Below are positions 16,062-23,728 of a stretch of DNA of 36,760 bases, in pieces. The stretch lies in assembly GCA_029934475.1 (NCBI GenBank), contig JAOZMC010000015.1, positions 1-36,760 of the forward strand. Reading direction: 5' to 3'. Within the stretch, counting starts at the first letter, position 1. Each line of letters starts with the position of its first letter. The notes beneath the pieces were generated by a model that worked only from the letters and a program-made list of their open reading frames with translations, did not search any database and was not told the DNA's origin. The stretch comes from Arcobacteraceae bacterium. Lineage in GTDB: Bacteria; Campylobacterota; Campylobacteria; Campylobacterales; Arcobacteraceae. Position numbers and translations under genes: made by a program.

Positions 16062-16333
16062 TTGGCTATTTTAGATGCGATATAATCCACTGCAACTTTC
16101 ATTTTTGATCCGTCCATATTTTTCACTTCATAAAAATTTTCAGTGATCTTGGTCAATGTGACTATAACTCCGCCATTTATCACTACTTCATCGCCTATCT
16201 TTAGATCTGCTACCATCTGTTTGTGCTCTTTTGCTTGTCTTTGCTGTGGTCTTATAATAAGAAAATAAAATATAGCAAACAATGCCACCAACGGCAACAA
16301 CGACCCCAATAAATTTCCGCTCCCTGCTTCCAT
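16058..16333 (-). CDS. yajC: Sec translocon accessory protein YajC
   Basis: 91 residues: one membrane helix (LLPLVALFAIFYFLIIRPQQ) followed by the family motif RPQQRQAKEHKQMVADLKIGDEVV and a small SH3-like beta domain. SD AAAAAAGGATATTT precedes the ATG. First gene of the yajC-secD-secF-coaD-tmk operon, read away from lnt; the 57-base gap to lnt holds the promoters of both units. Confidence 0.95.
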   Translation of the reverse strand: MEAGSGNLLGSLLPLVALFAIFYFLIIRPQQRQAKEHKQMVADLKIGDEVVINGGVIVTLTKITENFYEVKNMDGSKMKVAVDYIASKIAK

Positions 16334-16379
16334 AAATATCCTTTTTTTGGTTATTATATCAAAATTAACTTATATATGA

Positions 16380-16385
16380 TACAAT
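16380..16385 (+). promoter_or_regulatory. -10 box TACAAT five bases before the lnt ATG
   Basis: TATATATGATACAATAAGTC runs straight into the ATG at 16391. There is no SD between the hexamer and the ATG, so the expected transcription start falls on or beside the ATG. The same geometry occurs at 2662 and 32453. Confidence 0.5.
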
Positions 16386-16390
16386 AAGTC

Positions 16391-17575
16391 ATGAATATAC
16401 TGAAATCTTTTTTTGTCGCTTGTGTTTTTTCGTCGTCAATATACCTAGAACACTATGGTTTGGGCTATTTATGGTTAAACAGTCTAATAGGTATAGTCGC
16501 TATATATTTGATACTTATTCAGACAAAGCGAGAGCTGTTTTGGGTAGGATTTTTTGCAGGACTGCTGTGGTTTTGGTGGATATTTTATAGTTTTGAGCAT
16601 TATGGTGTGTTTTATCTGTCGTTTGTAGTCATCGCTGTCGTAGGACTGATATATGGAACTATATTTTATATCGTAGGAGTATCGCGAAACACATACATAA
16701 GAGCTGGGCTGTTTAGTGGCTTGTATTTTTTGTCTGTGCTTGGGTTTAACTGGTTTAAACCACAAGCGATATTTGCAAATAGTTATTTTGATATATCGTT
16801 TGTAGCATTTGCTATCATACTAGCTAGTTTGTCGCTAGTTATAGACAGGCGAAACTGGGCATATTTGTTGCTACTGGTTTTTGCTTTGGATTTTGATAAC
16901 CAAAAGATACCACCACCAAATATGAAAATATATATGCCACAATACCACACCGCACAAAAAGACAAATGGCAAAAGTCGTATAGATCAACACTGATAAATG
17001 AAAACAAACAAAACATAGAACATGCCATAGATATGGGCTATGATCTAGTGATACTTCCAGAGACTACATTTCCACTGGCTCTCAATAAAAATGAAAAACT
17101 GCTAAACTATCTAAAAGACAAAAGTAAAGATATAGCCATAATAACAGGAGGTTTGGAGCTAGATGAACGGCGGCACTACAACACATCCTATTTTTTCCAT
17201 CGTCAAAAGCTCCATATCGCTAGAAAGCTAGTGCTAGTGCCGTTTGGCGAAGCTGTGCCACTACCTGCCATGATACGAGATTGGATAAATGATGAGTTTT
17301 ACAACGGAGCTAGCGACTACAAAGTAGCGAAACACCCTACAACATTTGATATAGATGGGACAAAATTTCGCAATGCCATCTGCTACGAAGCCACAACCGA
17401 TAAGATATTTACCGACCTAGACACATCATATATGATAGTGCTGTCCAACAATGCTTGGTTTGTGCCATCTATAGAACCAGTGTTGCAAAATATACTATTG
17501 AGATACTATGCTAGAAAATACGATATGCTAGTGTATCATAGCTCAAACAGCTCGCCAAACAGTGTCATAGATTGA
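16391..17575 (+). CDS. lnt: apolipoprotein N-acyltransferase
   Basis: 394 residues. About six membrane helices in the first 165 residues are followed by a nitrilase-like domain with the catalytic triad E224 (LPETTFP), K279 (ARKLVLVPFGE) and C331 (NAICYEAT), and the NNAW block. It adds the third acyl chain to lipoproteins in the inner membrane. E. coli Lnt is about 510 residues and ends in a further membrane helix; here the protein stops at SSPNSVID, about where the nitrilase core ends, so that helix is missing. All catalytic residues are present. Divergent from yajC; the end lies beside a diverged repeat. Confidence 0.9.
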   Translation: MNILKSFFVACVFSSSIYLEHYGLGYLWLNSLIGIVAIYLILIQTKRELFWVGFFAGLLWFWWIFYSFEHYGVFYLSFVVIAVVGLIYGTIFYIVGVSRNTYIRAGLFSGLYFLSVLGFNWFKPQAIFANSYFDISFVAFAIILASLSLVIDRRNWAYLLLLVFALDFDNQKIPPPNMKIYMPQYHTAQKDKWQKSYRSTLINENKQNIEHAIDMGYDLVILPETTFPLALNKNEKLLNYLKDKSKDIAIITGGLELDERRHYNTSYFFHRQKLHIARKLVLVPFGEAVPLPAMIRDWINDEFYNGASDYKVAKHPTTFDIDGTKFRNAICYEATTDKIFTDLDTSYMIVLSNNAWFVPSIEPVLQNILLRYYARKYDMLVYHSSNSSPNSVID

Positions 17576-17592
17576 TATGGTTCAAGAGCACT

Positions 17593-17640
17593 GCCAAACA
17601 TTTATAAAATCAAAATTAGGTAGTCCAAAGTTGTAGTTTG
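17593..17640 (+). repeat. dispersed repeat, copy A
   Basis: GCCAAACATT, 20 bases, then GTCCAAAGTTGTAGTTTG. The same two blocks occur on the opposite strand at 35588-35638, with 10/10 and 17/18 matches and a 23-base spacer that is not conserved. This copy begins 18 bases after the lnt stop. Confidence 0.6.
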
Positions 17641-17802
17641 TGTTATGATTGACTCCAAATAAATTCGGGGTTCCGGATAGGTTACCAAACATTCACTCCG
17701 CTTTCCACTCTGCGAACTATGTTATGATAGTATTTTAAATCACAGCAAACTATAAATTTTCACAAATGACACTATTTTTGATCAACTTTTATAAAAATAT
17801 GA

Positions 17803-17808
17803 TATAAT
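17803..17808 (+). promoter_or_regulatory. -10 box of ahpC
   Basis: TATAAT in ATATGATATAATAGC lies 27 bases before the ahpC ATG, preceded by T-tracts. A purine-rich SD (AAAAAAAGGAAAG) follows. This gives a normal leadered mRNA for ahpC and the superoxide reductase gene. Confidence 0.65.
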
Positions 17809-17835
17809 AGCTCTCAATTTAAAAAAAGGAAAGAT

Positions 17836-18432
17836 ATGTTAGTCACAAAAAAGGCGCCAGATTTTACTGCAAAAGCAGTGTTGGCAAACGGTCAAATAGT
17901 AGAGGATTTTAATCTATATGAAAATATCGGGGAAAAGGGAGCAGTGTTGTTTTTTTATCCGCTGGATTTTACGTTTGTTTGTCCTTCGGAGATTATTGCT
18001 TTTTCAAAAAGAGCAGATGAGTTCAAGGCACGTGGCATAAATATCATAGGAGTATCTGTAGATAGTCAGTTTTCACACTTTGCTTGGAGAGAGACTCCAG
18101 TAGAAAAAGGCGGTATAGGTGCTGTCAATATGCCACTAGTGGCGGATCTGACCAAAAGTATTAGTGCAGATTATGATGTGTTGCTAGATGGAGCAGTAGC
18201 TTTACGAGGTTCGTTTCTCTTGGACAAAGATGGCACAGTCAGACATGCGGTTATAAACGACTTGCCACTAGGTAGAAATATAGATGAGATGATAAGAATG
18301 GTAGATACCATGATATATACCAACGAACACGGCGAAGTATGTCCTGCTGGCTGGGTCAAAGGTGATGATGGTATGAAAGCTAGCACAGAAGGTGTAGCAC
18401 AGTATCTAGCAAAACATGAAGGAGATTTATAA
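17836..18432 (+). CDS. ahpC: 2-Cys peroxiredoxin, AhpC/TsaA family
   Basis: 198 residues. The peroxidatic cysteine is C49 in DFTFVCPSE and the resolving cysteine C169 in GEVCPAGW, with the C-terminal tail typical of typical 2-Cys peroxiredoxins (Prx1/AhpC). It reduces hydrogen peroxide and organic peroxides in the cytoplasm, usually with thioredoxin as partner in Campylobacterota, since they lack AhpF. The stop overlaps the next ATG (TAATG), so it is coupled to a superoxide reductase whose product, hydrogen peroxide, is its substrate. No PerR box was identified. Confidence 0.96.
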   Translation: MLVTKKAPDFTAKAVLANGQIVEDFNLYENIGEKGAVLFFYPLDFTFVCPSEIIAFSKRADEFKARGINIIGVSVDSQFSHFAWRETPVEKGGIGAVNMPLVADLTKSISADYDVLLDGAVALRGSFLLDKDGTVRHAVINDLPLGRNIDEMIRMVDTMIYTNEHGEVCPAGWVKGDDGMKASTEGVAQYLAKHEGDL

Positions 18433-18815
18433 TGCCAAAGATAAACAGATACATAGATATAAGCGAAGTTGATAGAGAAGCAAAAAAGGATTTGATAGAC
18501 AGGCACAGTCCGTTTGTCCATTGTGAGGATAACGCAAAAGTTGGTGAGCCGTTTGAAGTTACCGTAAAGATGGGTCGTGAATATACTCATCCAGATGATT
18601 TTGATCACTATATAGAGTCTGTAGCTTTGTATGACGGCGACAAACTACTGGCAAAAGCTACATATGTGCCAGGAACTTTGGGTAATATAAAAGCACACAA
18701 TACCACAACTTTTACGATAGTCCCACAAGGCAAAAAGCTAAATCTAGTAGCTCACGGATACTGCACCAAGCATGGTATCTGGGAGGGAACTACTAGGCAA
18801 GTAGCGGTCAGCTAG
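18432..18815 (+). CDS. superoxide reductase (neelaredoxin/desulfoferrodoxin domain)
   Basis: 127 residues made of the single SOR domain (PF01880), without the N-terminal desulforedoxin Fe(Cys)4 domain. The iron ligands can be assigned: H25 (DRHSPFV), H53 and H59 (YTHPDDFDHYI), and C111 and H114 (YCTKHGIWEG), giving the His4-Cys centre. It reduces superoxide to hydrogen peroxide without making oxygen. The usual EKHVP lysine loop reads DRHSP here, so the residue that steers superoxide differs. Coupled to ahpC by a one-base overlap. A hairpin lies 25 bases after the stop. Confidence 0.85.
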   Translation: MPKINRYIDISEVDREAKKDLIDRHSPFVHCEDNAKVGEPFEVTVKMGREYTHPDDFDHYIESVALYDGDKLLAKATYVPGTLGNIKAHNTTTFTIVPQGKKLNLVAHGYCTKHGIWEGTTRQVAVS

Positions 18816-18839
18816 AACTTTGTAGATACTCTACATGCA

Positions 18840-18860
18840 AGCCGTGTTTGATACACGGCT
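18840..18860 (+). terminator. hairpin between the superoxide reductase gene and ccoS
   Basis: AGCCGTGT, loop TTGAT, ACACGGCT: a perfect eight-base-pair stem in the gap between two convergent genes. It lacks an immediate T-run on either strand, but TTATTTGAGTTTTT follows on the plus strand. Probably a bidirectional terminator or RNA-end stabiliser for the ahpC and cco operons. Confidence 0.55.
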
Positions 18861-18901
18861 CGCGGATTCTTATTTGAGTTTTTAGTTTGACAAGAGTTGT
18901 T

Positions 18902-19093
18902 TTATCTCTTTTTTCTATTTTCCATCTCTTTTGCGATATTTAACTCCTCTTCGCCATCATATAGCGCTCCTTCTAAAAATCTCTCTTTGTCATCAAATTG
19001 TCCAGTCTTGATACCCCACAAAAAAGCAAACAACCCCAAAGCTCCAAGTCCTATAGAGACTGTGAGCATGGCTATAAGTATATTGTCATCCAT
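18902..19093 (-). CDS. ccoS: cbb3-type cytochrome oxidase assembly protein CcoS
   Basis: 63 residues: one membrane helix (LIAMLTVSIGLGALGLFAFLWGIKTGQFDD), with the GQFDD segment that marks CcoS, then an acidic and basic tail. CcoS is needed for heme and copper insertion into cbb3 oxidase in Rhodobacter. Its start overlaps the ccoI stop by eight bases. It is the last gene of the cco operon, before the hairpin shared with the convergent unit. Confidence 0.92.
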   Translation of the reverse strand: MDDNILIAMLTVSIGLGALGLFAFLWGIKTGQFDDKERFLEGALYDGEEELNIAKEMENRKKR

Positions 19094-21506
19094 TTTTGAT
19101 CCTCATAGAGTTGCCCACTACGACAAGCGAGCTTATAGACATAGATATAGCTGCCACTAGAGGTATCACAAACCCAGCAACAGCAAGAGATATAGCAAAA
19201 ACATTGTAGCCCAAAGAGAAAAGAATATTTTGCTTGATAGTGCGAAAAACATTTCTACACAATTTTAAAGTTTCATATACAGATGTGATATTGCCATCTA
19301 TGAGCACGATATCACTCATCTGGACGGCTAGGTCGGTATCGTTGCCCATAGCTATGGCTATATCACTTTTGCCCATAGCTATAGCATCGTTGATGCCATC
19401 ACCTACCATGACAACTATTTTGTTTTGTTTTTTTAATCTATCTATGATATCTGCCTTGTCTGTAGGTGTCATAGAGCTATAAAAGGTCTCTATGCCTACT
19501 TTTTTGGCTATCTTTTCTACAGCTTTTGTGTTATCGCCACTACATATTATAGGATTTAGTCCTAGTTTTTTGATATCCTTTATAGTTTGAACTGCTCCTG
19601 TTTTTAGCATATCTTCAAGCTTGAAGCTACACACCACATCTTTATCAATAGCAAAGACAAACACAGATGTCTCCTGCTTCATATCAAACTTGATATTCAT
19701 ATCGTTTATAAACTCTATATTGCCACCATATATCTTGTGCTCTTTGTAGCTCGCTTTCAAGCCTCTAGCTTCTATATGCTTGATATCCTCTAGTCGATAT
19801 TCGTGTGAAACTTGTTTATTTGCTTGTAGATATTTCACTATAGCTTTGCTTATGGGGTGGTTGGATTTTTGCACCAAAGCATATAACATATCTATATCAA
19901 AATCTTTATACTTGATATATCCTACAACTTGTGGTTTTGCTTGTGTTATAGTGCCTGTCTTATCCAAAACTACTGTAGTAGCTTTTGCTATAGTTTCGAG
20001 ATGAGATGCACTTTTAAATAATATTCCTCTTTTTGATCCTACTGCAACTCCGACTAGTGTGGCTACAGGAGTTGCCAACCCTAGTGCACAAGGACAAGCG
20101 ATGACAGTCACAGATATGGCGACTATCAAAGCATATTCAAATGAACCAACAAAAACATACCAACCCACAAATGTAACTATAGATATAGCCAGCACAACAA
20201 ATGAAAAATACCCAGATATAGTATCTGCTACTTTTTCAATATTTGGCTTTTTGGTAAGTGACTGCTCTAAAATAGATGCGATACTTTGTATGGTCGAGTT
20301 GGCAACATCTTTGGTGGTCTTGTATATTATGGTGCTATCAAGACACAAGGTTCCGCTGAATATTTTGTCATTGTGTTTTTTATATACTGGGAGTGATTCT
20401 CCGCTTATAGATGATTCGTCAAAACTTGCACCACCTTTTTGCATTACACCATCTATGGCTATCTTCTCTCCAGCTTTTACCTCTATAATATCGCCTATAT
20501 TTATCTGTGTAGTATCTACCAAACTACTCTTGCCATCCCTTATGACAGTCACATGCTCTGGTATAGACGATGATATATTGTCCAGAGAATCTACTGCATT
20601 TTTCTTGCTCAATACCTCTAGATATTTTCCAATAAATATAAAAGTGATAACCATAGTCACAGAATCAAAATAAACTTCGCCTGTGCATGTGATAGTCGCA
20701 TATATGGAGTATAGATATGCACTCAATGTGCCAAACACTATCAATATATCCATATTTGCAATCTTGTTTTTAAAAGCAAAATATGCACCTCTAAAATAGG
20801 GCCAACCTGTCCAAAAAAGTGCAGGAGTAGCCAACACAAACTCTGCTATATTTAGTATGGTTTTGGCACTTTGTGTTATACCAGAAAAGTAGCCTGCATA
20901 TTGTGCTACTGCTATCCACATGATATTCATGGTGCAAAATATACCTACGACTAGACGAGCATAATAATCCTTTCTAGCTTTGTTGGCTTTTGCTTCACCT
21001 GTTTTTGTATCATAAGCATAGGCATCATATCCTATAGATTGGATTTTTGCTATGATTTGTGATAGCTTTATATCGTCTGGATTCCAAACTATTTTTGCTT
21101 TGTAGTTGGTATAATTGATATTTGCTTTGATGATTCCGTCTGTTTTGTGTAATATTTTTTCATTTAGCCATACACAAGCACTACAGTGAATGCCCTCCAT
21201 GATCAACGATATCTCACAGTATCCATCATTTTTAGTCACATATTTTTTGGCAAAACCTTCTGTGTCAAACTTCGCGAGGTCTTGATCTTTGTCTATAACT
21301 GAGTGTAGTTTGTTTTTGCCAAGTTTATCATAAAAGCTATCCAGATGACCATCTTTTAGTATATGATACACAGTTTGACAACCCTTGCAACAAAAAAACA
21401 ACTCATTATCATAACTATTTTGTGATATCATCACATCTTTTGCAAACTCTAAATTACAATGCGAACAAGGTATTATGACATCGTCATAATGTTGCATAGG
21501 TCTCAA
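19086..21506 (-). CDS. ccoI: copper-translocating P1B-type ATPase CcoI/FixI
   Basis: 806 residues. The N-terminal 45 residues are cysteine-rich (C14, C17, C39, C40, C43), the metal-binding extension seen in FixI-type ATPases; the HMA domain has C108-S-A-C111 (GIHCSACVW). Eight helices follow, with the CPC motif in VIACPCALGLATP, the phosphorylated Asp in DKTGT, and GDGIND in the hinge. CcoI exports copper across the inner membrane for delivery to cbb3 oxidase. It overlaps fixH by 23 bases at the ATG used here; an in-frame ATG nine bases later is an equal candidate. Flanked by fixH and ccoS as in classic FixGHIS clusters. Confidence 0.95.
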   Translation of the reverse strand: MRPMQHYDDVIIPCSHCNLEFAKDVMISQNSYDNELFFCCKGCQTVYHILKDGHLDSFYDKLGKNKLHSVIDKDQDLAKFDTEGFAKKYVTKNDGYCEISLIMEGIHCSACVWLNEKILHKTDGIIKANINYTNYKAKIVWNPDDIKLSQIIAKIQSIGYDAYAYDTKTGEAKANKARKDYYARLVVGIFCTMNIMWIAVAQYAGYFSGITQSAKTILNIAEFVLATPALFWTGWPYFRGAYFAFKNKIANMDILIVFGTLSAYLYSIYATITCTGEVYFDSVTMVITFIFIGKYLEVLSKKNAVDSLDNISSSIPEHVTVIRDGKSSLVDTTQINIGDIIEVKAGEKIAIDGVMQKGGASFDESSISGESLPVYKKHNDKIFSGTLCLDSTIIYKTTKDVANSTIQSIASILEQSLTKKPNIEKVADTISGYFSFVVLAISIVTFVGWYVFVGSFEYALIVAISVTVIACPCALGLATPVATLVGVAVGSKRGILFKSASHLETIAKATTVVLDKTGTITQAKPQVVGYIKYKDFDIDMLYALVQKSNHPISKAIVKYLQANKQVSHEYRLEDIKHIEARGLKASYKEHKIYGGNIEFINDMNIKFDMKQETSVFVFAIDKDVVCSFKLEDMLKTGAVQTIKDIKKLGLNPIICSGDNTKAVEKIAKKVGIETFYSSMTPTDKADIIDRLKKQNKIVVMVGDGINDAIAMGKSDIAIAMGNDTDLAVQMSDIVLIDGNITSVYETLKLCRNVFRTIKQNILFSLGYNVFAISLAVAGFVIPLVAAISMSISSLVVVGNSMRIKNG

Positions 21507-21987
21507 CTCTTGTGAAGCTTACCAGTTTGCCTATGCTGACTTTTAGCATTATTTGCCATCTGCCTTTCTTTTCTATATCAAATGGCTCAAATATATAATA
21601 CCCATCTTTTATCTCTAAGACAGATAGTTTTTTGTCAAATTTCGATGAATCTGGTCTCGTGACAAGTAGTTCTAATTTTGCATTTTTTACATCTTTTGTG
21701 GTGACTTTGTCTGCTATTTTTATTTTTATATTGTTATTTTTTTTGATAAATTTCTTTTTCATATCTATCTGTATAGTGTATTTTTTGTCAAACTTTTTTT
21801 GTGATATTATAATTTTATTTATATTTTCATCTACATCTTGGTATTTTTCTAGATAAAAGTCGTCCATATAGACAGGATTTTTCAACGATATCATGATCAT
21901 ATCAATACACAATACAGCTACAGCGACTATACTTATAGTTATACCATAAGGCCAAAAGTTAAATCTCTTTTTGTTGTTATTTTGCAA
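21484..21987 (-). CDS. fixH: FixH/CcoH-like cbb3 oxidase assembly protein
   Basis: 167 residues. A single N-terminal helix (FWPYGITISIVAVAVLCIDMIMISL) is followed by a YMDDFYLEKYQDVDENINK segment and a periplasmic beta domain rich in Lys, the FixH layout. CcoH/FixH binds the oxidase during assembly and is needed for its stability. It lies between the TPM-like gene (11-base overlap) and ccoI (overlap), in the usual FixH-FixI-FixS order. Sequence conservation in this family is low, so the call leans on context. Confidence 0.82.
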   Translation of the reverse strand: MQNNNKKRFNFWPYGITISIVAVAVLCIDMIMISLKNPVYMDDFYLEKYQDVDENINKIIISQKKFDKKYTIQIDMKKKFIKKNNNIKIKIADKVTTKDVKNAKLELLVTRPDSSKFDKKLSVLEIKDGYYIFEPFDIEKKGRWQIMLKVSIGKLVSFTRVETYATL

Positions 21988-22579
21988 ATTTTCGCCTCAT
22001 GAACATTATAAAAAATATCAAAATAATAAGATAAAAAATAGCTCGTATGAAACTGACAATATTTCTATTTGTATTGCCGATGGCAGAATCCAGCTCTATG
22101 TTGTGATAGCTAGCTACTTGCTCTGCTATATCAGCATAGCCATTTAAAAGTGCGGCACTTATAGTATCATCTACTTTTATGCTAGTTTTTACTTTTGTTA
22201 CAAGTATTGGGATGATCGAACCACCTATGGGGCTTAGCACTTGCTCTTTGTCAAATTTTTTGCACTGCTCTTTTGAGCAAACTATCTCTATCTTTTTTTC
22301 TTTTTTTGCAAAGACCATAGCTATATATGGTTTGTCTAGCTTTTTTGTAAGTTTTTTTGAGTATTGAGTTATATTTTCAGAGTTTATATCATTTAAGATA
22401 TAGAGATACAATGATATATCAGTTTTTTGCTTTAACTCTCGTGCCATCTCTTGTAGCTTGAGAACTGTTTTTTGATTTATTATATTTTCATCGTGTATAA
22501 ATTTCGCATCAACACAGGTCGTCAAAAACAGAAACAATACGACAAGATATGCCATATTGTTTTTCATCGTTTTAGGCAA
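21977..22579 (-). CDS. TPM-domain-like membrane-anchored periplasmic protein in the cco operon
   Basis: 200 residues. A signal peptide (NMAYLVVLFLFLTTCVDA), a domain of about 130 residues with LQEMARELKQKTDISLYLYI (residues 42-61) that resembles the first helix-strand of TPM domains (YgcG/Psb32 type), then one C-terminal membrane helix and a basic MRRKFAK end. TPM domains occur in assembly or repair factors such as plant Psb32. A role in oxidase assembly or repair is inferred from its place between DUF4006/microprotein genes and fixH. The start used is TTG, preceded by AGGGTGAT, a good SD; an ATG 12 bases later is the alternative. Confidence 0.65.
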   Translation of the reverse strand: MPKTMKNNMAYLVVLFLFLTTCVDAKFIHDENIINQKTVLKLQEMARELKQKTDISLYLYILNDINSENITQYSKKLTKKLDKPYIAMVFAKKEKKIEIVCSKEQCKKFDKEQVLSPIGGSIIPILVTKVKTSIKVDDTISAALLNGYADIAEQVASYHNIELDSAIGNTNRNIVSFIRAIFYLIILIFFIMFMRRKFAK

Positions 22580-22584
22580 CTATA

Positions 22585-22680
22585 TCACCCTACAAATAGA
22601 TGATTTGGTGTGACTACTGCCCACAATGTGACAGCAGCAGAAACTACTAGAGCCCATGCTATTATGACTTCAAGTTTCAT
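22585..22680 (-). CDS. 31-residue single-span membrane microprotein in the cco operon
   Basis: Small ORF read from ATG at 22680 to TGA at 22585. The SD AGGAG lies seven bases upstream, and the ATG overlaps the stop of the DUF4006 gene as ATGA, so it should be translated by coupling. The protein starts MKLEVIIAWALVVSAAVTLW and continues VVTPNHLFVG: one helix of about 20 residues with a short polar end. This size and topology are like other tiny oxidase subunits (CydX, CcoQ, CcoM/CcoH-like helices), which pack against the core. Function as a subunit or assembly factor is inferred from location and topology. Confidence 0.75.
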   Translation of the reverse strand: MKLEVIIAWALVVSAAVTLWAVVTPNHLFVG

Positions 22681-22892
22681 TGTTTTTCTCCTATGATCTT
22701 ATAGTGAGAAGCATTATTTTTGTTGATCATCTTTATATCTTGGATATTTTCTATCTTGTAAAATTTTGTCGCACTTTCTCGCTGAGCATCTATAGCCCAT
22801 ATAGTCAATCCAACTAAGATTGACAACAACAGAGTTGTCGCTATTAGCATCCCACTTATACCGTGTAGTGAAAAAATATTTCTTTTGTTCAT
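22677..22892 (-). CDS. DUF4006 family small membrane protein
   Basis: 71 residues with one membrane helix (GMLIATTLLLSILVGLTIWAI) after a short HGISG segment, then a polar periplasmic tail. It matches the DUF4006 family, which I know as a Campylobacterota protein sitting after ccoP. It follows ccoP by eight bases and overlaps the 31-residue ORF by four. Its role is unknown, but constant linkage to ccoNOQP points to oxidase assembly or an extra subunit. Confidence 0.8.
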   Translation of the reverse strand: MNKRNIFSLHGISGMLIATTLLLSILVGLTIWAIDAQRESATKFYKIENIQDIKMINKNNASHYKIIGEKQ

Positions 22893-22900
22893 AATTTCTC

Positions 22901-23728
22901 CTATTTTCCTATAGATAATATATAATTACCTACAGCTTCTTTTTGAATATCTGTCAATCTACCATCATCAAACTTTGGCATAGTGCCTATGTCTCCTATC
23001 TTGCCTCTGTTTAGCACCTCTGTGACAAATGCCGGTGTGCCATATGTGGTCAAGTTTGCACTCATACCTTCCATACCTTTGCCATCTGCTCCATGACATG
23101 CTACACATGCCGTATCAAACACCTCTTTGCCTTTTGGGTTGCCACTCATACCGTTTGCTACATATGCAGATACCGCTTTGATATCAGCTTCATCTGGCAC
23201 CAATCCGCCAGGCATATCACCCATAGTGTATCCCATGCCTTTTGAGCCATTTTTGACAACAAGTTCTATGCCTTTTGCTGTCCCCCATGTCTCAAAACTA
23301 GCTGCTTTGCCATCTATACCATCTGCAGCGATACCATGACAAGGAGCACATTGTAGCAGATAGACACCTTCGCCCATTCCCATCAATGTTTCTTTGTCTG
23401 GGTCTTTCCATTTTTGCGCAAAATGTTTGTTGTATGATTTGACCTCTTCGTTGTATTCGCCTATTTGTGAATATGAATTTACAGGATATCCTGCTACCAT
23501 ATACCAAACAGCCCAAACGATAGTCAATATATACACGACACCCCAGCCTGTAGGCACTTCGTTTTTATACTCACCTATTCCATCCCAATTGTCATCGGCT
23601 AGCTCACCTTCACTTTTGTCGTTTTTGATATTTTTGATATATTTGCCAACGACACCAACTGTGATCAAAACGATCGCAGCCGCACCTAGCAGGGCTAGCT
23701 GATTTATATTATCACTTAACCAGTTCAT
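22901..23728 (-). CDS. ccoP: cbb3-type cytochrome c oxidase subunit III (diheme CcoP)
   Basis: 275 residues. Two membrane helices (about 11-31 and 61-80, with IGEYKNEVPTGW between) are followed by two cytochrome c domains with CAPCH (127-131) and CVACH (208-212) and axial Met in GDMPGG (M172) and GTMPKF. It takes electrons from soluble cytochromes and passes them to CcoO. It overlaps ccoQ by 17 bases. Length is typical of Campylobacterota CcoP. Confidence 0.96.
   Translation of the reverse strand: MNWLSDNINQLALLGAAAIVLITVGVVGKYIKNIKNDKSEGELADDNWDGIGEYKNEVPTGWGVVYILTIVWAVWYMVAGYPVNSYSQIGEYNEEVKSYNKHFAQKWKDPDKETLMGMGEGVYLLQCAPCHGIAADGIDGKAASFETWGTAKGIELVVKNGSKGMGYTMGDMPGGLVPDEADIKAVSAYVANGMSGNPKGKEVFDTACVACHGADGKGMEGMSANLTTYGTPAFVTEVLNRGKIGDIGTMPKFDDGRLTDIQKEAVGNYILSIGK

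Larger units (their letters stand above)
17576..17835 (+). other. lnt-ahpC intergenic region with a diverged repeat
   Basis: 260 bases without a plausible gene. It holds copy A of a dispersed repeat (17593-17640), a GGGGTTCCGG patch (about 17667-17676) and a second CCAAACATT (about 17685-17693), then AT-rich promoter sequence for ahpC. The 17590-17720 part is richer in G and C than the flanking AT-rich gaps, suggesting inserted or decayed material. Confidence 0.6.

Noticed and set aside
17576-17623. Continuation of Lnt past its TGA in the same frame
   Set aside because: The frame runs for only 15 more codons to TAG and shows none of the residues of the Lnt C-terminal helix, so stop-codon read-through is not supported.
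18840-18860. Reading the AGCCGTGT hairpin as a strong classical terminator
   Set aside because: The stem is perfect but no T-run follows directly on either strand; kept as a moderate-confidence terminator only.
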